A stretch of DNA of 64,000 nt. Source: Neelides folsomi (lineage: Eukaryota > Arthropoda > Collembola > Neelipleona > Neelidae). Position numbers and translations under genes: made by a program. Location of the stretch: contig JAQGBZ010000175.1 of NCBI GenBank assembly GCA_034687125.1, positions 1 through 64,000 of the forward strand, written 5' to 3'. Position 1 is the stretch's first letter; every line of letters begins with the position of its first letter. The notes beneath the pieces were generated by a model. It did no database searches. It was not told the origin of the DNA and saw nothing but the letters and a program-made list of their open reading frames with translations. Positions 50,295 through 60,929 of this stretch are shown one piece after another.

Positions 50295-52206
50295 AATAAA
50301 AGATTTATAGCTATAATAGTATCATATTGATTAATTTTGATGAAAACTATTTGAATCATATGAGAATGTAAGGATATATGCATATATAATATATGGACAA
50401 ACGAAATATTTTTATTTCTTTTTAATTCTGTTTTGAATTGAGTTTATACGCATTCAATCATATAATGTAATTACATAGTATTTAAATAATTGTTACTACA
50501 TTAATATATTTACTATTATTTGACATTTTTGAATGAGAGTTGAGTTTTGAATAAAATAAAATATTTATGAAATGAAAATATGTATATTGAAATTCTGGGC
50601 CAAATTTTTTAATGAGGTAAACGATTCTGCATTAATTGTTTTAAACTAATTTTTGTTTATGATTAAACTTAATTATGTAACTATTTAAATATTAAAGATT
50701 CGACTTTTATTGAATTCAATAAAATAAACAAAAGAAAAATGATGGAATTATTTTTAATTTCTTTATAACTTTTATTTAAGAGTTCAAGCTTCAGTTTTTT
50801 AATTCTCTAATTCTTATATTTAAAACTTACAGATTAGCAAAGTGCACCATTTTCCATATTAGTGGTAAATGTAATTAAATGTAGTTAGGTCTGCATGGAC
50901 AATTTTGGTATAAAATTCTGCAAAATATTGAGATATATGAAAGCTAAATTACATTGTTAATTATAAATATTTTAGAGGTTGGTTATAAAGATTGTACAAA
51001 GATCTTCCATCTGATTCTATAGGACTCGTTATTGGAGATATTTAATCATGGGCGTTTAAGCGTTCTGATAAGTTATATTTAGTATACGTAAGTAATTATG
51101 TATATGGTATGAGTTTTAAGAATTTGTTAATTCGAAATTTGCCTTAATTTAATTGTAAAGTTAAGTGCTTTTAAATACGAGTTTATATATCAGTGTTTTT
51201 GAATTAATAGGCGAGGAGTGTTTTTGTTAAAAAATGATACAAAATGGAAATAACCATTCTATTGTAAATAATTTTAATATAATTAATTGATTCCAAATAG
51301 AAAATTGCGAATCATAAACGAGAGAAGATGTTCTCACATAATTGTCAAATTTAAGTTAATTATAATTGAGCATTAATCCATGTCGTGTTAGTGTTAAAGC
51401 AAAACAATGTCTTTCTCACTTATCATTTACGATAAATATATAACAAGTGATTGTAACAATAAACGTTAAAACGTAACAAGAAGTAATAACTAATAATAAA
51501 TATATAATATTTAGTTAATTAGGTAAAATAGTTTAATGATTAGTAAAATGTTTACATAATTACATCACTACAATAAGTAAGTATTTGTATAATTTATTAT
51601 AAATATGAGTATAATATAAGCCTGATGAATTTCAGCATATTAAATAAATATTGTTAAAAGTAATTATATTTAAGGAATCTTAATATACTTACAATCTTGT
51701 TAGATAAATTATAATTATCGCATTCAATGCAGAAAAATTATTAACGTTTAACAGTACATATACACGAGCATTTAACTACATTTTATATTTATATTGGCTA
51801 ATTTGGTAATAAAAATTAAAATAATTATAAATTAACTAGATATGATTAACATTCATTAAACATTAAATAGTTAAAAATTATTAATAAAAATTATTGCTAA
51901 TACTTTTGCAATTGCATTATTAGCATATATACTGATATTATAAATTATAATTATAATACACCTCGTTAGCTAAATATATAACAAATCAAGTAATTCAACA
52001 AGTTATTACTCATATGAATATTATACATTGAAATGAGCTAAAAACTCCAAAATTATGTTCAATAAAAGCTATTTTTGTATTATGGTCATCCAATTGAAAA
52101 GAACGTCGGTTTGTTATTGTTATCGATCTGTTTAAAAGAAGAAAGATATTTGAAATTGGGATCACTTCCGAGTTTTCCATCTCCCTTCCAAAATTGAAGG
52201 TTCATT

Positions 52207-52245
52207 TTATGCAGGCTCTGTTCCATTCTCAGTCTCTTGATTCCT
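52207..52245 (-). CDS. Aps/NUDT3-like, exon 5 (C-terminal tail)
   Basis: The acceptor GTTCAATTTTAG leads into twelve codons, RNQETENGTEPA, and a TAA. Polar tails are variable in this family, so this terminal exon is the least certain. Confidence 0.7.
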   Translation of the reverse strand, partial: RNQETENGTEPA

Positions 52246-54458
52246 CTAAAATTGAACAAAATTTTCAAAATTGAAAAAGGGATTACAAAACAAAAAAAAC
52301 CGTTTAAAAATAAAATTCTTATACAAATTCAAATTCTCATACAAAATTCAAATTCTTATATAAAATATAAATTGTTATATATAATCCTCACCTTACTCAC
52401 CGGCCTCAAATGTTGAAGATAATGGAGTTGCACAGGTTTATGCAGAGCCAATTGCTGAAGAGCTTCTTCAAGCGTAAACCATTTTCTCCTACGCCCTGTT
52501 CAAGACGAATCCAATAAATTAAACTTTTCAACTTTCCATCCATTTCACACCATTTCCAATAATAAACACAATTTCCTTATGGGTTATTCGACATGACATG
52601 TGCAAATTCTATATATGAGAATTTACACTAAATATTTATATGTAAATGGAGCATGTAAAATAATAACTCAATAAGAGCTAATAAATAATCCATAATAACT
52701 TTATAACTATGTAATAACCCACAACATCTTTTGATCAATAAATTATTAATTTGGTCAAATATAGATTTTTCATGTAAATCAATGTTGTTCTATCAATGGC
52801 AACTCGCAACTCTGTGAGTTTCGTCCTTAAACCCGTCAATTGGTCAAAGTCCAAATGAAAGACATTAGAGCGAGTCGGAAGGGAAATTAATGAAGAGCGA
52901 AAAGTAGGGAAAAGTTCGAAGCCCTCGAAGCCAAAAGGAGTTGGTGTATGTTGATTTCAAACCCCACGAGGCTTCCATCAAACAGAACTCATTAGTTGGA
53001 TAAACAGAGATAGGGAAAAGAAGGGACAGAATTTTAATATCATTACACCACAGGGGTCTATGTATATACCATATTCCGATATATAGTACATTTATACCTA
53101 AATTAAATTCCTCTTTGAATCTACTATTAAATAACTAATTACATGCACATACATGCACAATAAATACCTAGTACATACATTAAATAACTTACTTTTAATG
53201 TTACTTATATATTATTATGTATATGGTACATATAAATATATTATAGGTAATCCTAATAGAGTTTAAAATAATGTGTTTTATCTCTAAATGAACCTTCAGC
53301 ATTGAAAGAAGTGAAAGGACATAAATATCTTTTAACTAATTAGTTCCAATTTTGTGGTTCAAGTTGTAATTACAAACTTGCCTATATTTTTTGCATCGTC
53401 CCACTCGGAAAGTTCTTCAGTGACAATCATGACATAAACTGATGTACGATGTCTCCGTTCCTCGTTCTGAAATAAAAACAAATTAATGAACCTCCTTTTT
53501 AAATCCAGTAGATTTATTAATTACATAAATACTTTATTTAACTACATAGAGGTAAATATTTTATTTTACGACCAGATTGAATATTGAAAATGCACAGATT
53601 GAATAATTGAAACTGAACAGATTGAATAATTGAAAATGACCAGATTGAGAATTGTGGAACGGAGAAGGAAATTAAATATTAAAGTTATGGGAGTAAAAGA
53701 ATGTTAAAGAAAGTTAATCATTTCCGCTGATGATCATTTCAACTCCATTCATATTCATTTATTTATACAGGCCAATGTTGAATTGAAGGAAATGAAGGAT
53801 GTTGAGTGTAAATGGAATGAAATGAGATTTGATGGAAGACATGCGAAAAGGCAATTTCAATTCCTAAATGAATAAATTAACAAAAATTTTGTTGTTTTTT
53901 TTACCTCGAAGACGCCTATGCAGCGATCGAGTTTACCTCGAACCCCGGCTTCTTCAATTACTTCACGAATGGCAGCGACGCTGGAGGATTCTTCCGGCTC
54001 CACGCCGCCGCCTGGAACGATCCATTGATCCGAGTGACGTGATGAAGATACCAAAAGGACCTTTGACATTAAATTATACATTAAATAATTAAATAAGGAA
54101 ATGATAAAATTAAATATCAATTAATTGCATTTTTATAATAATTTCAATTAATTGCATTTTTAGTATAATAATTTCAATTATATTAAATTGTGTCATTTAG
54201 AGTAATAGTTAAAATGATTTTCCTTATTGACCTACATATTTAACCTCTTTGGCATAAATGATTTATGGAATTAATTACAATTGGGGAGGCCATTCGAGAT
54301 GGATGATTGGAACAATGAGGTCTAATAAGGAAGTGAATATTAAAAAGGAAATCACTCACATCAGACTCGTGCTCATTTTTGACGCAAATACAAGCAGCTC
54401 TTTGCCTGTAACCTTCTTCGTCGTAAATTCTGGTCGAATTCGGCTTTTCCTTCACCAT
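52207..54458 (-). CDS. diphosphoinositol polyphosphate phosphohydrolase (Nudix, Aps/NUDT3 type)
   Basis: Five exons give 157 residues: 54458-54360, 54060-53905, 53466-53382, 52495-52401 and 52245-52207. The product starts MVKEKPNSTRIYDEEGYRQRA, close to human NUDT3 (MMKLKSNQTRTYDGDGYKKRA). It has VLLVSSSRHSDQWIVPGGG and a perfect Nudix box at residues 51-73 (G-x5-E-x7-REV-x-EE-x-GV), whose glutamates bind the metal. Later come ERRHRTSVYVMIVTEEL and RRRKWFTLEEAL, matching the family's core, and HKPVQ as in human. These enzymes remove the beta-phosphate from InsP7/InsP8 and also cleave diadenosine polyphosphates and mRNA caps; they act in the cytosol. Human NUDT3 has 172 residues, so the length is normal with a short variable tail. 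The third intron uses a GC donor (AG|GCAAGT). The frame also contains a GTG two codons before the ATG; ATG is preferred. Confidence 0.93.
52313..52380. repeat. imperfect tandem repeat in a Nudix intron
   Basis: Three to four degenerate copies of a roughly 19-22-bp unit resembling AAATTCTTATACAAATTC in the last intron. Confidence 0.6.
52401..52495 (-). CDS. Aps/NUDT3-like, exon 4
   Basis: The acceptor GTCTTGAACAG is followed by GG that completes Gly. It encodes RRRKWFTLEEALQQLALHKP and on to HLRP; the donor is CCG|GTGAGT. Confidence 0.9.
52496..53381 (-). other. Nudix gene intron with GC-AG borders
   Basis: The donor reads ATAG|GCAAGT, the strong consensus normally seen for GC donors, and the acceptor is CTTGAACAG. 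Forcing a GT donor would break the conserved NIGRRR junction. The interior is AT-rich with no other feature. Confidence 0.75.
53382..53466 (-). CDS. Aps/NUDT3-like, exon 3
   Basis: The acceptor TTTTTATTTCAG leads into NEERRHRTSVYVMIVTEELS and EWDDAKNI, matching the human VNI(G)RKR region. It ends after one base of the Gly codon. Confidence 0.9.
53572..53657. repeat. 22-23-bp minisatellite in a Nudix intron
   Basis: Nearly four copies of CAGATTGAATAATTGAAAATG-type units with starts at 53573, 53595, 53618 and 53641. The two middle copies differ by one base. Confidence 0.85.
53905..54060 (-). CDS. Aps/NUDT3-like, exon 2 (Nudix box)
   Basis: The acceptor is TAATGTCAAAG and the donor GAG|GTAAAA; both ends are phase 0. 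It contains the whole catalytic Nudix signature. Confidence 0.92.
54121..54180. repeat. direct duplication (about 30 bp) in the first Nudix intron
   Basis: TTAATTGCATTTTT(AG)TATAATAATTTCAA occurs twice in tandem; the second copy has three extra bases. Confidence 0.8.
54360..54458 (-). CDS. Aps/NUDT3-like, exon 1 with start codon
   Basis: ATG at 54458-54456 gives 33 codons, ending GAG TCT GAT|GTGAGT. The start is chosen because MVKEKPNSTR aligns with the human N-terminus. Confidence 0.9.
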
Positions 54459-55732
54459 CTTCACAATTCAATCACAGGAGGGATCGAATGAACAAAAACA
54501 ACTTTTAAGCTTTTTCCACTCGGTTTTTAAATCATATTTGTATATAAGAACTAATAAATAGAATTGTTCTCATAATGTTCATGGAAAAATCCCACAAAAA
54601 TAATTTTGTTTCGCTCTTGATCTTGAATTCTTTATAAAATTATAATTAAGTTAATTAACTTGATCAATTAAAATAAAAGGAGAATTTTACAAATTAGTAT
54701 AATTAGTAATAAAAGAAGATATATTTTGTAAATTGTAATATATTGTAAATATACGTTTCACTCTTTAAGAGAAAAAAAATAAACTTTGTTGATTTCCAAG
54801 TTTAAAAAACGTTGTTAATTGTTGCGTTTAGTTTTTTCACTTTGGAATCTAATTGATGCAAAGTTGTTAATCTTCAATCTTCTTGAATTTAAGTAAAGGT
54901 CTTCTGCAATTCTTTCGCTCTTGGTTGACTCCGGTGTTTGAAGGAAGGAAATGATGAGATTGGGGGTTTGAGGAATATCCGAACGTCTACACTTTTTTCT
55001 CTTCACGAGATTCCGTGGGGAAGAGAAGAAAGTGTTCTCTTTTCCCATCATCAAATTTCACGCGACTCCACCTTCGACGTCGTAAGGAATCAATGGGGAA
55101 ACAACTTGGACAACAACACCAACCCGACATCAATAAACTCCCAAGGATGATCCTCACATTAAAGATGGAGACCAAAAGACGGACCAAGTCAAGAAGTCGA
55201 ACAAATTATCAACCTACGAAAAAAATCAAATATCATATCATATACCCAATTTAATATTATTATATCCAATATAATAAATAGTACATGCTTCATGATTCGA
55301 ACATTATACTGATATACAGTATGATATTTTTCGGATATATATTTTTATATGGAATATATAAATTCTAAATCCTTATAATAAAATCATTAATCTATTAAGC
55401 ATTTAGATGTAGATGAGTGTTAAAGATTAAAAAAGCTTATATTAATAATATTTAAGCTGTTAAAGATATGAAATTTTTTAAATGGTATATATTTTGCATA
55501 TAAGTATGTATATGTAATATGAAAAATCTATTTAACTGAGCATGTGATGAGAGGAAGGAATGATAAATGACTTGTCATATTTTATTGATCCTTCTACTCA
55601 TAAATAGATAGACCAAGAATCCTCAATGGGAAATGGTAAATTGATAAATTCCCTTCTATAATTTACGCCCTATATATCCAGTCATGATATTGAGGGTATA
55701 ATAAATGGCTTAAGATTAACTTTAATGGATTA

Positions 55733-55765
55733 ACAAAATGTATGTAATAATAACATACATTTTGT
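55733..55765. repeat. inverted repeat, 13-bp perfect arms, 7-base loop
   Basis: ACAAAATGTATGT (55733-55745) and its exact reverse complement (55753-55765) flank AATAATA. Confidence 0.85.
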
Positions 55766-56907
55766 AATGTTACTTATTGTTAATACTACAAGTTTGTAAT
55801 CCTAACATTAAGTATGTAACTACATGTTTAGTACATCTTAGGGCATAATTGTGTTAAATGGGGTTTATGAAACCTATATACATACAATTACATATATAAA
55901 TGAATATAAATGTATTAAAATTTATGATGGGGATTTAGAATAGATTTTAAGCTATCGACTTAAATATTAAACCATTTAAACCATACCTTAATGTAATTAC
56001 ATGCTGATATAAGGAAAAAATTATTTATTGCAACAATTATCTCATGAAACGAATTATAAATTATTTTCCTCCTATCGTAAACATTAATATGAAGTCAAAG
56101 TTAAACCATTATCTAAATGTATAGATATTCCACATAAATAAAGTATAGTATTAATATGCTTGTACAAATACTATGTTTATATTTAAGTAAGTACTATATT
56201 TAAGTATATGAAAGTTTGTAACAATTCTGAATATTGATAATTGAAGATTTAATGAGAAGCTGACGAAGAGATTTTGAAAGTCTTGAAAAGAGGAGTCAGC
56301 AGAATTTAGGTGATTGCTTTCACCAACATCTTCATTCTTCTGCTCTTTTCAACCATCAAAAATCTTTCGTCGAGAGATAATTAAACTTTAAATACATGTC
56401 GCTAAAGCCATTACTTCTTATCAACTAATATATTAACTTCAACTTAACTTAACTTCAACTTGTTTACATCACCATTTGATCAATTACAATTTCAAAGTAT
56501 CACAATACTTTACATTGCAACTTTGCATTTTTTTATATTCTAGTATCAATTTACTGTTATCTTACAGTAAGTGTATGAAGAGACCAAAAATATTTATAAA
56601 GAAATCAAGGCAGGAAAAATGATGTAGATTTAATAATTGATTTTGCGATATCTGACACTACAAAATGGAATAATAGAAGTGAATTTAAAAAATGCAAAAA
56701 TATGATCAATCACGTACTTCACCCTTTTCACTTTTAAAAGATAAAATATTATTTAAATACTATTTAAAATGGAGAATGTAGAGAAAGGTTAAAGGTTGAC
56801 TTTCTTTACATTCTTCATTTAATTTAATTTTATGAACCCATTCTTAACATTCCACTTCAACCATTTACGTCACCAATATTGAAACTCAATAATAACCTCA
56901 AAATTAA

Positions 56908-57002
56908 TATTTAAATATTTGGCAATACTATTTAAACATTTGGCAATAGTATTTAAATATTTTGCAATATTCTATTTTGCAATATTAAAATATTTGCAAT
57001 AT
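56908..57002. repeat. degenerate tandem array of about 21-22 bp
   Basis: Three clear units of TATTTAAATATTTGGCAATA, then two decayed partial units. Confidence 0.75.
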
Positions 57003-57714
57003 CTAAAATAAAAATTTACTTGTAAAATATATTCCATGTATGCTTTTCATAAATTGGGTAAAGAAATTCTATTAAAGAGAATCAACTTAAAGTTAATGTT
57101 ACACTTATTGTTAGTTGTGAAGTAAGTGAATGTATGCTAAGAGGGGAATAAATCGGAGTGTATTTATCCCACTTAACCAAATAGATAAAAAGAACTTTAT
57201 AGAAAGAGATGAATGAAGAATGAAGGAATTTGAAGATGAACAATTAGCGTAAGAGTAATTTAGTCCTTAAACGAGAGGCGTGTACGAGGAAGAATCGAAA
57301 CAATGTGATGAAATGAGATTGTAATTGAAATGAGGAAAAAAGGGAGAAACTCAATATGGAGATTTCTTCACACGGCATTCTGCCAATGTTAAAGTACAAA
57401 TACATAATAATGTACAGATATACTATATGGTCCATAGGAATATGCACTTAAAAACAGACGCTGTTTCTCTTTTATTTAAAACCCCATTTTTTACCTTTCC
57501 CTTCAACTTCTATAAATACCAAAAGATATACGTGAGGATATACCAAAGGATATACTCCACAATCTTTATTACTTTTTTTATAGGCGAGACTAATAGACCC
57601 TCTATCACTATCATATCATATCGAAGAGTGTTAAAAACATTTTGGCAAATTTTAGCAAATCCTAAGCTTTTAATAAGCCTATGCAAGAATTGTAATAAAA
57701 TAATAAATTTTTAA

Positions 57715-57793
57715 ATACAGGGTGCCTCAAAAGTTGTTTTCTTTTTTAAGTGATTGTCAATTTAAAAAAAGCTACTTTTGACACATCCTGTAT
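57715..57793. mobile_element. MITE-like element, 79 bp, with terminal inverted repeats
   Basis: The left end ATACAGGGTGCCTCAAAAGTTG and the reverse complement of the right end (ATACAGGATGTGTCAAAAGTAG) agree at about 18 of 22 positions. Only about 35 bases lie between them, with no coding capacity. Ends of the form ATACAGGGTG are common in small non-autonomous DNA elements of arthropods. The superfamily cannot be told; the flanks are AT-rich, so a target-site duplication is unclear. Confidence 0.7.
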
Positions 57794-58513
57794 ATCTGGA
57801 TTATTAGTATCATACTAATATAAAAATTATGAATAATAAAAATTGCAAATTCTGGATTATATAATGATAAACATTGTTTAATTTTGTTCAAAATATATAG
57901 TGAAATCATTTCCCAAAATATAAATCGGATTTGAACTATAGTCGTGGTCGGGGATTTAAATGTAGAACATTAATTGAAACTAGTATTTATGATATTTACA
58001 AAGCGACATTTGAACGTTTGATTTGGATTTCTTAGTTTATGTCTAATGTGGGCAGTAGACCGTTGGAAGATGACATTTGGCCTCGGTCTGAACCTCAAAG
58101 CTCATTTCCTCTCCCCCTCACGTTCAATCTTCACTTTAATCATTGCCAAAAGTTTGGAAAGCTTTCATGTAACTTTCTCACGCCTACATGCATAAATTCA
58201 CTAAACTTACTCCTTTTAACTCACATTAAACTCATCATGAAAAAAGATCCTTGAGGAAATATTATTTACGATCATACATTTCAATTTCAATAATGTGATT
58301 CAAATTCTTTCCAAAATTTCATTATTTTTAAAAATTTATTTTGATTCGAATTCATGTCTTTTTTGCCAGGATTGTTGTTGCGAAAAATTAAAGGCAAACA
58401 AAGAACAATTTTTTGCCAATTACAGAATAGAATAGAATCTTTGTATTTATATAGAACCTTTGTATTTAAATTTAAATCTAAATAAATCCTTGATTGAGTC
58501 AAAGGAGTTCTCA
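57794..58513. other. spacer, no gene found
   Basis: A 71-residue plus-strand frame at 58039 is featureless. Nothing else was seen. Confidence 0.5.
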
Positions 58514-58542
58514 CCGTCTGGCCTGTGTAAGTTCAATGTAAA
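58514..58542 (-). CDS. possible 29-bp microexon of an unidentified minus-strand gene
   Basis: The acceptor-like TTCACGAGTTCACAG before 58542 opens FYIELTQAR plus two bases, ending at CG|GTGAGA. Its phase 0 start matches the phase 0 end of the candidate exon at 59933-59748. Very small, so it could easily be chance. Confidence 0.2.
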
Positions 58543-59120
58543 ACTGTGAACTCGTGAATGAAACGAGTCGAATCTTGCAAATGCCAAGAACAAATTTTGA
58601 GTTTACCTTCTCACTCACAGTCAACTACAAGACTGAAACTCCCAGACTTCTTCAACCCTTTTGAACATGCCCAACTTTCTCCCAACGCCCCTTTACGCCG
58701 CTCAAATAAAATAGAAAAAACATAGACTCATTGTGTACAATCCATTTCTCGATTTTTTCACTTATTACTCAGAATATTACAACCCCGAATATTATGACTC
58801 CGAAAACTCCGATTATTATGACTCTAAGTACTTGGAGTTTATTATGTTTACTATGTTGTATTAGAAGTTATTGCAGAATTACAATTTCTTGTCCACAGAC
58901 TTTCCCACATTTAATCCCCCCATTGTTTGAACAAGTTTTTGAACAAGTTTGAACATCTGTAGGAGAAATGAAAAACTTCCCACAGTCAAACCTTATCTAT
59001 TTAATAATGATATCGCGAATCGCCTGGTTGTGAACAATCCCCGAAACTTGTTTCTCCTAATTTCACCATTCCCCTTTGGCAAAAACTTTTTCAAACGTTG
59101 GCAAAAAGTTTATTTGACAT

Positions 59121-59167
59121 AATTACAACCTGCAATTTTAATTATTGTTAATTTGCAGGTTGTAATT
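59121..59167. repeat. inverted repeat, 15-bp perfect arms, 17-base loop
   Basis: AATTACAACCTGCAA (59121-59135) and its exact reverse complement (59153-59167). It could fold as a hairpin or be a remnant of a small inverted-repeat element. Confidence 0.9.
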
Positions 59168-59433
59168 TCAAGCGAAAATGAAATTCTGAAGAAAACTTGA
59201 AATGAGTTAATTAAAATTAATTGGCTGACTGCTGTCTTATATAGCTATAATTTTTTAATTATTGAATTAACTGGATTAACATCCCTACAAGTTTTTTATG
59301 AATTTTAATTTTAATTAAAGTATAAATCAATTAAAAATCTTTTAATCTTTCACAACCTACGTTTTCCTCGATGTTACAAATTGGATTATCAGGAGATGAA
59401 CTGAATTTGCCATGAGATGAAAACTGAACAGAT

Positions 59434-59459
59434 GAACCGAACAGATGAACCGAACAGAT
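59434..59459. repeat. 13-bp tandem repeat
   Basis: GAACCGAACAGAT twice in perfect tandem, preceded by one diverged copy. Confidence 0.85.
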
Positions 59460-59747
59460 CTGAACATATGGTCGAATCTTTCCAAAACAGATCTCTTTAA
59501 CCAAGCCTAACTAGCGAAAATTTAAAGCTAGATTTATAGGATTTAATAAAAGTCAAAGGACAATGGTCAGCTTAAAAAGAATGCGAATAATAAAGATATC
59601 TAGAAATAAATGGATCGAACCAAATGACAATCCACCGAAAGAATTTCGCGAATTATTCCCAACGAGGAATTTGTATTTTATAATTAAGCAGAATAGAGCG
59701 GAAGGAAGTGATGTTAATAATGAATAATAATGAAAGTGAATAATTAC

Positions 59748-59933
59748 CAGAAAAGCAATCTGCGGGTTGTGAAACTTAATTTCACTCTCGGTTGTTCGGA
59801 TTAAATCGGAAGAGCCGGAGAACTGTAAAATGTAAATATTCGGTCTGACGGCAACGTCCTCCTTCACGGATTTGGCAACTTGAAAGTGCAAAAATCGATC
59901 CCTGGCGCACCCGCAGAAATAATTGCGAATGTT
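59748..59933 (-). CDS. possible exon (62 residues) of an unidentified minus-strand gene
   Basis: The acceptor is a pyrimidine-rich tract (TGCTGCCTCTATCTAAG) before 59933 and the donor is TTT CTG|GTAATT; both ends are phase 0. The peptide includes NYFCGCARDRFLHFQVAKSV, then VRPNIYILQFSGSSDLIRTT and EIKFHNPQIAFL. It reads like a globular, beta-rich segment and its GC content exceeds that of the flanks. The frame is open from a TAG at about 60030, so a longer exon or another acceptor (GTGCGCCAG, starting at Asp-Arg) is possible. I could not match it to a family, and no start or stop exon was found. Confidence 0.4.
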
Positions 59934-60171
59934 CTTAGATAGAGGCAGCAGGCGTAGGGAAAATTGGTACAAAATTCCTTTTGCAAAAGGAGAAACGGAA
60001 TCTTTGTACTTGTTCGAGTACAAACTCTATTTACTCATTGGAATCCAATCAACTTCATTCACTTGTCATTGAGGTGGGTGAGAGGGTGAAAGTTCTGGCC
60101 CGTTTTCGCAATTATAATCAATTATTGGCAAAATAAAAGTTTTCCTTTAATTCTGGTTTTGTAACCTTCAG

Positions 60172-60240
60172 GAATCCTTCAAGGACTTCTTCGCAAATTC
60201 ATCTGAAGGATTTCAAAAAGGATCAAAATTAATAATTGCT
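60172..60240 (+). CDS. possible exon of an unidentified plus-strand gene (first of three)
   Basis: The acceptor TTTTGTAACCTTCAG opens GAA TCC TTC: ESFKDFFANSSEGFQKGSK then LIIA, ending at GCT|GTAAGT, phase 0. The opposite strand also has an acceptor-like tract here, but its frames stop quickly. Confidence 0.3.
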
Positions 60241-60520
60241 GTAAGTAAATTAATTACAAAATAACTTATTTAATCAATAACTTATTTATTCTGCATTCGA
60301 AATAAATAATGTTCCAATAAGACTAATTACAGTTTTAGATTGTGGTTTTAGTTTGATAAGAAAATCATTTTCACCAACATTAAATATTTAAACTTTATTA
60401 TAAATTGTAATTATTCTTTCAAATACGTTTTAAACTATTGTAAATATTAATTTATCTTTATTCGTTTATTTATTTAATGATTATTTCGTTTGAGCTTACC
60501 ATTATTAGTTAATTCTAAGC

Positions 60521-60597
60521 ACGGAGACTTTCCATGCTCAACTTATTTATCAAGGATTAACGCTTTATGCTCAGGATATTTATATTTGATTAGGATG
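60521..60597 (+). CDS. possible exon of an unidentified plus-strand gene (second of three)
   Basis: Begins CAC GGA GAC after TTCTAAG in phase 0 (HGDFPCSTYLSRINALCSGY and on to LIR) and ends AGG AT|GTAAGT, a strong donor. The acceptor is weak in pyrimidines. Confidence 0.3.
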
Positions 60598-60798
60598 TAA
60601 GTAAAATTAAATGGCCCAACCATTAGTATAATTTATAACATTAAATTTAATTGGTTTTTAAAACTTTGCTTTACAATTGGGTAACTGTTTTCAAGCTTGA
60701 AATAAATTAAGTTTAACTTCCAATTAGAAGTATCCTATTGAATTATAAAAAACATTTATATTTTCAAGTTTCTAATTAACTTTTATTAACTATCTTAG

Positions 60799-60929
60799 GT
60801 TGATTCCCGATAATTGTCAGTTAAATCCAAGAAGAATCGAACCAATCAATTCATTGCTTAGCTATGTGCTAGTGCGTTGCACTGCAGAAGCGAGCAAACT
60901 TCTCAAGACAAGGATTTTCAACTGGAATG
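60799..60929 (+). CDS. possible exon of an unidentified plus-strand gene (third of three)
   Basis: After TATCTTAG, the first G completes ATG (Met) with the previous exon. Then LIPDNCQLNPRRIEPINSLL and SYVLVRCTAEASKLL run open for 43 codons to TGG AAT G|GTAATT. The other two frames contain stops. The peptide looks natural but I recognise no family. A following exon starting with two bases was not confirmed; one candidate acceptor is at 62249. Confidence 0.35.

Larger units (their letters stand above)
49887..52206. other. 3' UTRs and very AT-rich spacer between convergent genes
   Basis: The first 270-300 bases are the 3' untranslated region of the acidic protein gene. The right end should hold the 3' untranslated region of the minus-strand Nudix gene; a minus-strand AATAAA at 51593-51598 is one possible end. 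A short TTAGG tract lies at 50281-50294. The rest is among the most AT-rich sequence in the window and contains no gene. Confidence 0.55.
54459..57714. other. upstream region of the Nudix gene and spacer
   Basis: The 54880-55220 stretch is GC-richer and may hold the promoter or a non-coding first exon of the Nudix gene, although no convincing donor was found. Short frames there on both strands look compositional. Beyond it the sequence is AT-rich, with an inverted repeat (55733-55765) and a degenerate tandem array (56908-57002). No gene was found. Confidence 0.5.
58543..59747. other. spacer or intron with an inverted repeat
   Basis: It contains the 15-bp-arm inverted repeat at 59121-59167 and the 13-bp tandem repeat at 59434-59459. 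No coding exon was supported on either strand. Confidence 0.45.

Noticed and set aside
58731-58952. 73-residue plus-strand frame rich in Thr, Ile and Cys
   Set aside because: It comes from imperfect short repeats (ATTATGACTC) rather than a protein-like pattern, and lacks splice or start context.
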